From Maylandia zebra (lineage: Eukaryota > Chordata > Actinopteri > Cichliformes > Cichlidae), in the NCBI RefSeq assembly GCF_041146795.1, contig NC_135184.1, forward strand, positions 11,646,967 through 11,710,966: DNA of 64,000 nt, read 5' to 3'. Every line of letters begins with the position of its first letter. Within the stretch, counting starts at the first letter, position 1. Positions 1 through 18,150 of the stretch are shown here, one piece after another. The translations under genes were made by a program, and so were the position numbers. The notes under the pieces were generated by a model. That model was given only the letters and a program-made list of their open reading frames with translations, did no database searches and had not been told where the DNA came from.

Positions 1-470
1 GAGAAAAGAATACAGGATTTCTGGAAGCCATTCATCTTGTTAAGCGTTCAGACATGGCTTAGTTTGAAGACTAATTACTTCAATGTGGTGGGACATATGA
101 TATCCCTGAGGACCGGACAGTATTCATGATAGGAAGTTTACTAGAAGCCCTTTCTCACACCATGTAGTAATGTAGTCATAGTTTCCGCTGAAACACATCT
201 CCCCAGAGGGATTCAACTTGACACTATAAAGTATATTTGTTTCCCAAAAACCCACAGAGGAGTCAAATGCCAAAATATCAGTGTAAGTGATCGGATCTGT
301 GAATGGCGAATGGAGAGGTGGGTTCAAAACTAGGCCATGCTGACATCACAGAGGATAAATTAGAAAGAGTCAATCATTGTTATCTAAATCCAGATGGATA
401 AGCGTTATGAAATAGATGTATTAGCACAAATACTATTTTGTCATTAAATATCAAAAGTAGCCATATTTAC

Positions 471-2714
471 CTTACAACCAACAGCCAGCAGGATGTTGAG
501 CAACACAATCACAGACAGGAATGCTATCATAACTCTGGGGTGGTCATCTCTGACTGCAGGCCAGAAAGTCAAAACCAGTACTGAGCCAGAGAGGCAGAGT
601 GCCACCACAATGGTGCACCAACTCAGCCAGTTAAAGGGGAGAATCCACAGAACCTTGATTTAGAAAATAAAGTTAAAAAACTAGAAACCAGCAAATCATG
701 TAATTAAATATGCATCTGCTTTTAGGGGGTTATATAAATGCCTAAAATTTAGTATAGTGCTTCATTTGTTACTACTACTTTAAAATGAATAAACAAAACA
801 CAAGACAAAACAAAAAAACAAAATTTCTTACCACTGCAGGTATATATATTGAAAGAGAATAGCCGTACACACAGACAATCTCCATAAAGGCATATGACAC
901 CAAGTTCACCATTTTATTGTTTCTCCATAGCAGAAAACCCCAGACGGCAAGAGGCACTAACCAAGCATAGCTGAAGATTATTGTTGCAGCAATGGTTACT
1001 GGAAAACATAAAGAATCAAAACTCAGTGTGAAATGGCTGTTTCCCTCCCATATTTAATGTAAACGTGTATGAGAGTAGGGCTGTTCGATATAACGATATA
1101 TATCGGGTGACGATATAAAAAAACGTCTATCGTTTCATTTTACGCTATCGTTTGTTTCGTGGTGTCGCAAAATAAACTGTTTACGGCAATTTTTTTTCAT
1201 CGCTTTGATCATTGATGGTTTTGATGGTCACTATAGTGGCTATATTAATTTCTTAAAGTTCTCTCTTTCTCTCATATTTAATATAACCACACTACTGGCC
1301 TGTTTGTATGCGTTGTCGTTAGCAACAACGATGATAAAACCATCGCTTGTCCGCTCTTTTATTTTCCACATAAACCTTTCACAGTAAAGCTCAAGATCCT
1401 GTTGAGACTTTTTTAAATAAACTGAATCACGTGAACGAGTATGCAGAGTGTTTACGGATGAGAAGCAAAAAAGAGGAGTCAGGCGCTAAAAAAATAAACC
1501 ATAGATTCAAACGTTAGAAGACGCCGTGTAATAAATACTCACAAATAAAACGGCGGCCGTTACAACTTATGTCTAAAAATGTATCGTTTCATGCATTGGT
1601 TAAAACACTCGACTCCAGGTAAAGGACGCCCAGCTGGAAACAATTCACGCAAGTCAAGCTCCCCAAGATTCACAGAATTTTCAGAAAATGTAAAATTTTT
1701 GTGATTTATATCGGGACGATAAATGTCTCATATCGGGATATGAGATTTTGGTCATATTGAAAAGCCCTATATGAGAGTGAAGAGGAGCAAACCTTTTCGA
1801 AACTCTGGGGTATATTTGTAGTCCCGATCGCCTTGGTGGGCCAAAAAGTTGGATATGTTTCCACTTATGGCGGTGGCAAACACAAGAGTGGTGCAAATCC
1901 AGAACGGTCCTAAAAGCAGTTGTTACACACATGTAAGTTGTTTCCTTATTGGGGGTTTCCATGAAAATAGCATTTACCAATAGAATACAACATCAAAGAA
2001 CAATACACCTAGTGTCATACAAAAAAAATCTGATTGAGACATATCTGTTAAAACTATGAAGAGCTAACCATAGAGATCAGGATTTCTACGGAGGTAGACA
2101 TTAATAAAGTTCTTTCTAGGCCATGGCATCATTGATCCAATTATCCTTTCCTTTACCTGAAAGAAATATTAGAAACCACTAAATATGGAATCTGATGAGA
2201 CCTAGCAAAAATGGTGCCAAAAAGTCATTAGAAAAAAAAAACTTACATGATGGGTCTCGATGTCAAAGAACCTTTGGTAGTACTCAAAAGACCAAAAAGA
2301 GGGACTTTTCTTTTGCCCTGAGAGAAGCTTAAATTCAAGGATTTGGTGGAAAAATTAAATTAAATCTTAAAAGTTAATAAAATATATTAAATTCAAAGGC
2401 TTGTCCTAACCTCTGCCTGGTCATCATTGGCAAGTGGATCCTCAGTATCAGCTTCAGTGGAGAAACCAGTCGCAGTGCTTTGCTTAGGCTTCACATCTTC
2501 ATCATCGATGCTGATGGTAGTTGCATCTCTGTTGGCTTCCAACAGATCGCCAGCTTCGTCAAATTCTAGTTAGTTGACATGGATTAATGCAAAATGTCAA
2601 CGATCGCTTCTTGTGAGTTTAAATTTTTCACAAAAATAAACAACTACATTTCCATAACACAGTGGAAGATTGACACTCACCCTGAAATTGAAACGGATCA
2701 TTTTTCGACGCCAT
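471..2714 (-). CDS. yipf1: YIPF1, Yip1-domain multi-pass Golgi protein (C-terminal exon missing)
   Basis: Seven coding exons read on the minus strand: 2681-2714, 2411-2565, 2247-2327, 2069-2156, 1793-1909, 832-998 and 471-653. All junctions are GT/AG and in phase, giving 275 codons. The start is MASKNDPFQFQEFDEAG. An acidic N-terminal region is followed by a FWSFEYYQ segment, the conserved NPDLYGPFWIC motif, and about five hydrophobic segments ending LLNILLAVGCK. The spacing and the LLSGQKKSP segment match human YIPF1 better than YIPF2. Human YIPF1 has about 30 more residues starting near a YFF motif. No such exon is seen in 1-470, so it may lie beyond the window edge. The family sits in Golgi and endosomal membranes and is linked to Rab traffic. 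The 998-1793 intron carries a 694-bp hAT-like element. Identity is secure; the C-terminus is unresolved. Confidence 0.93.
1076..1769. mobile_element. Non-autonomous hAT-like element in a yipf1 intron
   Basis: A 694-bp element begins TAGGGCTGTTCGATAT and ends with the imperfect inverted copy ATTGAAAAGCCCTA. It is flanked by a perfect 8-bp target duplication, TATGAGAG, at 1068-1075 and 1770-1777. The 8-bp duplication plus short imperfect terminal repeats is the hAT signature. The interior is rich in ATATCG/CGATA motifs near both ends, and no transposase reading frame was found, so it would need enzyme supplied in trans. It lies wholly inside the intron between yipf1 exons 5 and 6 and does not touch splice sites. 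Confidence 0.85.
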
Positions 2715-3574
2715 TTATAAAGATTCGAAGAGCGAAGTCCGTCTCAAACGCACAGGAAATTAATTGTCACACAAGGGCAACAACTTAACCTCAGGAAGAT
2801 ATGGGGAATGTTTAAGACTTCGCACACTATAACCAATAAAGGAAAAAGACGTTATGAGTTAGCTGAGTTAGCTACCAAGTTCTCACTTAGCAGATCATCA
2901 ACTTTGACAACTATGTAAAATCTGATTAAGACAGAAAAACAACCATTAAAAGTATCAGTCTTTTTAAAATATGTTTTAGCTATCATCTTTGGAAAATCAA
3001 TTACCAAATTATCCTTCCAAACCCATAAAAATCACTTAATTTCTGCCGTATACGTTGGCACTTCCGGGAGCAGGCTCGATCAAGGATGTAAACAAGACTT
3101 CTTCCTAAACATTTTCAAAATAAGGGTTTGGATTTTTTTTTCATTTAAACTACTACTTGGTGAGATCCTGAGAGGTTCATTATAAAGTATGTACACGTTT
3201 TCTCATATTACATTCTTGTTACTTAGAATACGCAATTTGGTAAGAAGTTCCTAAAAAAAACAAGCATTCGTTGTTAACCATCTTTTACTTTGAAGTGAGC
3301 AGGCACAGCTGCCAGTAACTTGCTTGCACTGTAGGAACCGCGGCTACCGTAGGAAACCCGGAATATTTGTCATAATGCATACAAGTAGTAAAGCAAATGC
3401 CGTAAAATGTGAAATATTTGGAGCAAAAAAGTAGTAAAAGAGTTTTACTGCAGGGTTTGGGTGTCCTTTTATACTAATTTTAGCCAAGGACATGATACTA
3501 TTTAATAGCTAGCTTGTGAGCTACTTCGAGTTTTTGCTGACTTAACGTGCAGCCCTTAATAGTGCGACCTTACT
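2715..3574. promoter_or_regulatory. Shared upstream region of yipf1 and lrrc42 (probable bidirectional promoter)
   Basis: The 860 bp between the divergent yipf1 and lrrc42 start codons contain no gene. A CACTTCCGGG sequence at 3059-3068 fits the ETS/GABP motif common in housekeeping bidirectional promoters. A second GGAAACCCGGAA stretch lies near 3351-3362. No TATA box is obvious. Transcription start sites cannot be read from the sequence, so the promoter role is inferred from gene arrangement and motifs. Confidence 0.5.
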
Positions 3575-6352
3575 ATGGACAATAGCACCATTTATGTCCG
3601 AGAAAGAGGAAGTCTTCGTCGTGTCAGTGACATAGTCCTGGCACAGCCAAAGCCAGCGTTATCGTGCAGAAGGACAAATCCGTTTGTGCCCAGAAAAGAG
3701 CATTTTATATTCACCTACAATGAAGAGGGAAGTCTGCGATATACCACAAAATCTCTCTTTGACATCACTTTGTTGTTTGTAGTTGACAATATTCATCATG
3801 TAGACTCTCTGATTGGCTTCCCTGAGCAAATAGGTGATAAACTTTTTGTAGCAGCTGAGGAAAATCGTGTATTCTTAAACCCAGAAATTTCTTCAAAAGC
3901 CCTGCAGTTATTCAGTGATGCATATGGAAGCATGGTACTTGAATCACTGTGTTTACGAAACAGGTGAGTCGGACTGCCACCAAAAAACTGCGAGGTTCCT
4001 TTTCTTCTTTACCACGGACAGCTAGCATTTGTTGTTCCTCTTTTATTTCTGCAGGTTTCCACTTCTGCACGAGCGAATGGATGAAATAAAAACATTTCAT
4101 AATTTGAAGTCTCTGGATTTGTTTGGCTGCAAACTGGGTGACAATCATGAGCTTTTTCAACATCTAACATCCACCTCACTGGCAAGGTATTGCATTCCTA
4201 AATAAATTACATGAAAGATTTAATAAAAGCTGTTGCTAACATTTTTTTTCCCACTCTAGGAGCCTGATTCAACTTTTCATCGGTAGTAACAGCCTGTCAG
4301 ATGCTGGCCTCCAACGACTGACCGCACCTATCCGTATGATGCACAAGGGACTGGACTGTCTTCAGCTTCTGGATATTTCCTGTTGGTTACCAAACTATTA
4401 GTTGATTTCATGGTGATGGCACAAATACCATCCCCTCCAGATTTGAAGTATTCAAAACTCACATCATTATAAAATTGTTGATCAGCTATAATCTGTCATT
4501 TCCAGACAACAATATCTCAGAGAGGGCTCTCGAATACCTCACATGTCTCCCAAAACTTGCAAATCTTGATGTATCTGGAACCAGTTTGAAGGTATAACAT
4601 CAATAGTTGTGTGTAACACTTATCTGTGGCTCATTGTTATACTGACATCTAAATGTAATGTATACCTCTAGCTTGGCACAGGATTGAAGGCAACAATGTC
4701 GAACCTGTTAGGACTAATTTATTCTGAGAAACCACTGGCTGCCTTTGATCACTCAAGATGCAAGACAGAAGGTTGGGCTGAACAGGTAAGTATGTTTAAA
4801 TGCGGATTTGACATTGATAGAAGAATAGAGTAGTGGTCAGATGTTTACATAAACTCATTATGGGTATGATGATGGTAAAATATTTCCCCCCCAAGGTGGA
4901 ATCACTGTATTGTACACATCTTTAATAACTTTAAAAAACATGTACATGTTTGAATTTATTCTGGAATTTCTGTATTCCATTCATACATACAGCCTCACCA
5001 ACATTTGGTTAAATGTCCCTTAGCAAGTTGCACCTCAACCAAAACCAATTTTGATTTGTGTTTGGGAACATTGTCCTGTTGGAACACAGTTGTTTGCAAG
5101 CTTTAACCGTCTAGCTGTTGATTTGAGGTGGACTTTTGGAGGTAGTGCTCCTTCATTATTTAAACCACTTTGTGCAGTGTACTAGTACCACTGGCAGCAA
5201 ACAGACTCAAAGCATAATGCTACCACTGCCATGCTTTAGAGTTGATACAGTGTTCTTGGGTTTGAAAGCCTCACCTTTATTTTTCCAAACATACCTCCTG
5301 TCATTGTGGCTAAATAGTTCAATCTTTGTGTGGTCTGAACATAAAAAAATTCTCCAGATGGCATTTGGTTTTGTTCATGTAGGGAGCAGCAAAATTCAGT
5401 CCTCCTCCTTTCTTAGTCAGCACCGTCTTGGTCCATAGCCATTTAAAACTTCCTTCAGTGTGGACCGTGATGCTGGTGTTACAGTCGTTTCCAGTTCAAG
5501 GCAGCCTTGGGTATTGGTAGTTTCTGGGTTGTTCCTGAATATCTTAACAAATTTAATTTCATCTGGGGGCGACAGTTTGATCAAAGCACCATTGTTTCAA
5601 CTGATGATCTTGGAATCTGCAGTTCTTTAGAAATGGCTCCAAGAAACCTTGGAAACTTTTGTAAATCCACAATTCTTCTTATATCTTCATTGACTTTCCC
5701 ATTGTTCTGCTGATGGTCAAGTCAATGAGTGCTATAAAAACATATTCTGTTTTACAGCTCAAATAAATAATTAAAAGCTCAGAATAACCTGAAATTCATG
5801 CCATGATGAATGGATTTAAACTTCTGATCACAACTGTTTTTTGTTTTTTTTGTTTTTTTAAATAACAAGTGTCAGGAAGTAATGTTTGGCATGTTTTCAG
5901 GTTGTAAACCAGTGGGAAATGAATAGCTCACTAATGCCAAAACAGAAAAAAGTTGAAGACTCAAGAACATCGGCACTTCGTTTTTGTAAGTTCATATTTA
6001 CACAGCGATGGCCTATTTTTAAATAAATAATTGGACACTTTTAAAATTTGTTTTTTCTGTAGTTGGCAGGCAGAAGTTTGTCAGAACGGTACTGAATGCA
6101 ACACCTCTGACTCATAAGAGCACGGAAGAGGATAAGAGTGAGAGACTCCATTTCTACAGACCGGCGAACAATGACGTAAGAGAAAAACAGGTTCCCTCCA
6201 GGACAAATGACTTAGAGAATCCCTGCCATGATCCCAGAAAAAGGAGGCTTCAGTCGGAAACGTGTGACACTTCAAATGAAAGCCCTCCGGGAAAATGTTC
6301 GTCCTCACCAACTCTTACTGCAGAGGACATTGACTTGTTGAACAGCTATTAA
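3575..6352 (+). CDS. lrrc42: LRRC42, leucine-rich repeat-containing protein 42
   Basis: Seven exons at 3575-3963, 4055-4186, 4260-4381, 4506-4591, 4672-4785, 5901-5985 and 6063-6352 join in phase to 406 codons including TAA (405 aa; human LRRC42 is 428). The N-terminal part contains HFIFTYNEEGSLRY and VDSLIGFPEQIGDKLF, strongly like the human protein. Leucine-rich repeats follow around residues 145-260 (LKSLDLFGCKL, LQLLDIS, LANLDVSGTSLK). CKTEGWAEQ and the C-terminal DIDLLNSY are hallmark matches. The molecular role of LRRC42 is poorly known; it is presumed to be intracellular, with no signal peptide or membrane segment. Intron 5 is enlarged by a broken Tc1 copy (about 4833-5836). The gene is head-to-head with yipf1 and tail-to-tail with tmem59. 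Confidence 0.95.
4833..5836 (-). mobile_element. Degenerate Tc1-like transposon in lrrc42 intron 5
   Basis: The terminal sequences GTGGTCAGATGTTTACATAA (left) and the inverse of TTTAAACTTCTGATCACAAC (right) form imperfect Tc1-type inverted repeats flanking about 1 kb. Read on the minus strand, the interior translates in pieces resembling Tc1 transposase, including a FQQDN-type second catalytic region around 5060-5100, a Trp/Asp-rich middle near 5330-5350 and a helix-turn-helix stretch near 5600-5700. Stops and frameshifts break it, and the region after the second Asp is shortened, so it cannot encode an active enzyme. It is related to the fragment at about 45060-45650. Exact ends are approximate. 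Confidence 0.75.
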
Positions 6353-8329
6353 GGCATGCGTCCAAACTAGCACGCAGGTTGAAGAGCTACTTGAACATGT
6401 CAATGAATAGGTTGCCTTTAGACTCAAGGGAAGGAAGATGGTTTCCACTGGTTATAATACAAAAATGTCTTTTGGGATTAAATTGATAAGGTTTGTATAT
6501 TTTTTAACAATAAAGTATTGTTTTTGCATTCGTCTTCTTTATTATCCATTTTATTGTTCAACAGTAACTTTAAACAGGACAAGGTGGATTATTGTCCTGG
6601 GCCTAATCTTGGGGATGTGTTTGGAAGAAATTTTTGCTCATGGGTCCTAGCAAGAACTTTACTTTTCTGGACTTTACACAGTGCAACTCAACTCAAAGGT
6701 TCTGGTTTGTTATGGCAGTGGGGGGTGATGACTTCAGGCTTTAAGCAGAGATGATGAGAAGGCTTCACCGGTCTGGGAAACCCACTTCTTTCAAATTAAG
6801 CAACCCTAGATTCTTCTTTCATTTTCAAACTTGGAAGTCCATGCGCGACTGGTGCTGATTCAACTTAAATCACTTCGGGCGATTTATATTGATGTTGCAC
6901 ACATTTCTTTAATGCCACAAAAGGTTTTGTCCAACTTTTTTCATGTAACTGCAGAAATACTGCCCCAGACGTGTAAACAGACTTTGATGTGTCAAGTCTG
7001 TGCAGTTCCCCCCCTAAAATCAAATTATCACACAGAAAACCTGGAGGCATGGTCATTTTTCAATGTAGAAAAATGGTACATGTTCCACAGAGAGGGAGCA
7101 GCAGATAAATTTGGTCATGATTTTTCCCCTTATATTCACCACGTAATTGTCTCTTGAGATGTCTTCTAGGACATTTTATTGACAGGTCTTTCTATAATGT
7201 TTATAACATCAGGTAGCTAGAAAATTGCTTTAGGAGGCCAATGGTAAAGTAGTCATACAAGCAAATGTTCAAATAAACTTGGTATCTGTTTTTTTTTTCC
7301 CCTCTGCAGTTGTAAAGCTGTGTGAAGGCGCATTACTTTACACGCGGCCCATCATACAATTTTTAACCTCATAGCAGAGATTGAAGATAAACACTAACAC
7401 AGGAAGTGTTAGCTACTCTCAGTTTTGCCTCAGAGTTTTTATAGAGCCATTCTAGAAAACAGTGAGGTGTAGCAATAAGCGATCAAAAGAAAGTTTTGCA
7501 TGTCTTGCACTACATAAAAAGGCAACATTGTGCCCACTACAATGTACTGTCAGAGATGCAAATTAGACCACTGCAGTTAAATGTAATTACTGTGGTATAA
7601 TAAAAAGTAAAATCTACCTGTGTAGTTGTGTGAAGGCATTGAGCAAGAGTTCTACGACTCCTTTTGCAAACTATTATCTATTGCAATAGGAGTCATACGT
7701 TGGCATTTTAAACTTCAAGAACAAAAAACAGACATTAGATTCACTCTGTATTTAATTTGACTTATGATAAGAAGAGACAACAGTTAAGCAGGAAGGACTT
7801 ACTGTTTGTACCATCACTATCAATTTATATAAAGAGCAGAGAATTTTGCTGTAAAATTCAATATCGTTAGGTTATCACCCCAGTAGAAACATAAAAGCAA
7901 ACAGGGTAAGTCTGCAGTACCACCGCAACCTATTTTATCAAAAGTTAACGGTTTGGAAGAAACTTGCATCACTTCAAGTCACAAAGAGTTAATTTAAACA
8001 TTCAATAAAGTAAGCACACGAATAGAGAGCTAATGCACACCAAAATTGCAATAAACCCCCCAAAACCTAGTTGACTTGTACTGCTGTCACTGTGCTATAA
8101 TGCCTCAATTATGCCAATATACAGAAAAACTATCACTCCAACTTTAAAAGCTACGATTGACAGGAGGCAAAAAGAGAAAAAATAAAAAAATAGGGGTGGA
8201 AAAAAAAAGTTCTGCAAGTAGTGAGACTCTGAAAGTAGTGACTTAAGACTACAATCAGGACAGGTCTTAAGCCAAAGGATAAAAATCAACTTGAGATTAT
8301 ACATAAAAGAGAATAACCCCCTTTGGGTT
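6353..8329. other. Convergent 3' flanks of lrrc42 and tmem59
   Basis: This interval contains the lrrc42 3' UTR, with a good AATAAA signal at 6509-6514 about 160 bp after the stop, followed by the presumed minus-strand 3' UTR of tmem59. Possible minus-strand signals (TTTATT on the plus strand) occur near 7175. A 108-codon open frame at 6831-7157 has no recognisable motif and is not called a gene. No LDLRAD1-like exon, which lies between these genes in human, was seen. Confidence 0.5.
6509..6514 (+). promoter_or_regulatory. lrrc42 polyadenylation signal
   Basis: A canonical AATAAA lies about 157 bp downstream of the lrrc42 stop codon, followed by a T/GT-rich stretch (TATTGTTTTTGC) suited to cleavage-factor binding. 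Confidence 0.6.
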
Positions 8330-11711
<3,382 letters not shown>

Positions 11712-12630
11712 AACCTAAACAAATAACACGATCCTCTTCCTCGTTCTCCTTATCGGGTTGTGTTCTCGCGGGAACTTTATCTCGCGCGAGACTTTTTTCA
11801 GAGTTTGCTAAATTTAAGGTTTGCTAAGTTTAAAAACCCTAAAATCTTGTTTGGAAAACAATGTTCCAACATGAGAAGTTCTGTTTTGTATTCAATGTAA
11901 ACAGTTTGTGTTTTCCGTCTTCTTTTTTTTCTTTGTAAACTATATCCACAAATACTCAACAATAATATTTTGACTAAAAAAAACCTAAAATCCTAACAGT
12001 AACAATAATCAAACAATAAATAGTGGAAAAAAAATCAATGTGTTCATTTGTATTGTTTTCCGAAGCAAAAATAATAAATAAAAAAAAAGACTGATATCCG
12101 AAAAGTCAGAGAGGAAGATAAGGCCAAATTATTCAAAAGACATTTTACTGAGAATACCAGCGATGATACTAATATAATAATAGTATTATATTACTTTAAA
12201 ATTAATATTCATATTATACAAAAACGTTGGTCATTTATTTACTGAAATTTTGTACACGAGGGCTTCCACATCTTTCTAATCTGCTGAAGAGATTCATTGT
12301 TTCCGAGTGTACGTAAAGGCAACATTGCCACTGCCATTATTTACCATAGCCATCCAGCTACTGTTAGCTCTATCAAAGAGATTATTTATCGCAGTTGTAG
12401 CGATAATATGGAGCTATCCTTTAGTAGACTATAGCGGAATTACATAATTAACACTGGCAAAGCATTTATTCAGTTAAATTTGGCTTGAGTTAGACAACGT
12501 TACCCGAAAGGCAGAAAGTAGCTGTTAGCTGAACCACGTAGGAAATCGGCTTCTTTTTAGTCAAACTGTTGTATTAAAATTTGTCAATCTCATTCTTTCT
12601 ACAAAGAAGCTTCCTGGCTTGCCTTTGAAC
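11712..12630. promoter_or_regulatory. Shared upstream region of tmem59 and tceanc2
   Basis: The 919 bp between the divergent start codons are AT-rich except for a CpG-containing patch next to tmem59. That patch includes a GTTCTCGCGGGAAC near-palindrome (about 11763-11774) and the perfect palindrome at 11780-11791. No exon was found here. The arrangement suggests a bidirectional promoter, with the CG-rich end nearest tmem59. Confidence 0.5.
11780..11791. promoter_or_regulatory. TCTCGCGCGAGA palindrome (CGCG element) upstream of tmem59
   Basis: A perfect 12-bp palindrome, TCTCGCGCGAGA, lies 69 bp upstream of the tmem59 start. It resembles the TCTCGCGAGA element found in many TATA-less vertebrate promoters, with an extra CG in the centre. 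An E2F-like GCGGGAA lies next to it. It is a plausible core promoter element of tmem59. Confidence 0.45.
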
Positions 12631-13914
<1,284 letters not shown>

Positions 13915-13920
13915 CAGAAT

Positions 13921-13926
13921 AATAAA
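13921..13926 (+). promoter_or_regulatory. Candidate tceanc2 polyadenylation signal
   Basis: AATAAA lies seven bases after the tceanc2 stop codon. If used, the 3' UTR would be unusually short (about 25-40 nt). The AT-rich 400 bp that follow offer weaker alternatives. Confidence 0.4.
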
Positions 13927-14293
13927 CTATGTAGAGCCAGCTGTATATGGAAAATAGTTTTAATACAATTGGAGAAGGATTTTATGCACACATTTTTTTA
14001 CATTTTATTTTTATTGTTTTCTTGATTTTCTGTAAAGAAGTTTAAAAAAAATCTTTTTGTGGCACATCAGTAGCCTAGCACTTTTTGCAACTGCACATGA
14101 ATCATTGTAAAGAATACTGTAGGTGATGATATTAATGCTATTCCTTTTTGTAATGTAATAATGTAGGCATTCTTTTTCAACAGGTGCATTGTTTTTTTGT
14201 CTTGTAAATGAACATTTTTATACGAAACATGATTTAAAGCATGACAACTTAAGCACTGGAGTCCTGTCTTTGATGAAGAAGAGCTAATATAAT

Positions 14294-14296
<3 letters not shown>

Positions 14297-14354
<58 letters not shown>
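14297..14354. repeat. (AT)29 microsatellite abutting the cdcp2 stop codon
   Basis: An uninterrupted AT dinucleotide run of about 58 bp ends directly at the cdcp2 stop codon (14355-14357, read on the minus strand). It would form the first bases of the cdcp2 3' UTR. It separates the convergent 3' ends of tceanc2 and cdcp2. Confidence 0.95.
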
Positions 14355-17806
<3,452 letters not shown>

Positions 17807-18077
17807 GTTGTTATTGCTGATTTGGCTTTTGTCACACCCCAGCTACAATAACGGCAGAAACGCACAACGGCAATGTCAGAGCGCACAGCCTTGAGACATC
17901 AGCAGCGGTGCCTGTAGAGGTAAGAGGACTTTGAAAAATTCATCCGTAGCCTGAATGAGTAACCTGATAGCTGCCTAGGCCATGCTTTGCCTTTCCGCTA
18001 AATTTTAATGACTGATATCCAATGAGCATGAGTGGCTTGTCAGGACACTGTTTGGAGAGATGTTATACATTTTTAAT

Positions 18078-18078
<1 letters not shown>

Positions 18079-18148
<70 letters not shown>
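18079..18148. repeat. (CA)n microsatellite
   Basis: An uninterrupted AC dinucleotide array of about 70 bp, typical of fish genomes. Confidence 0.95.

Positions 18149-18150
<2 letters not shown>

Noticed and set aside
124-345. Possible final yipf1 exon in frame after an acceptor at about 345
   Set aside because: The 71 encoded residues show no similarity to the YIPF1 C-terminus and lack the expected YFF motif. Kept only as an open question.
6831-7157. 108-codon open frame between lrrc42 and tmem59
   Set aside because: No motif, no good splice context and an overlapping antisense frame; it lies in convergent 3' UTR sequence.
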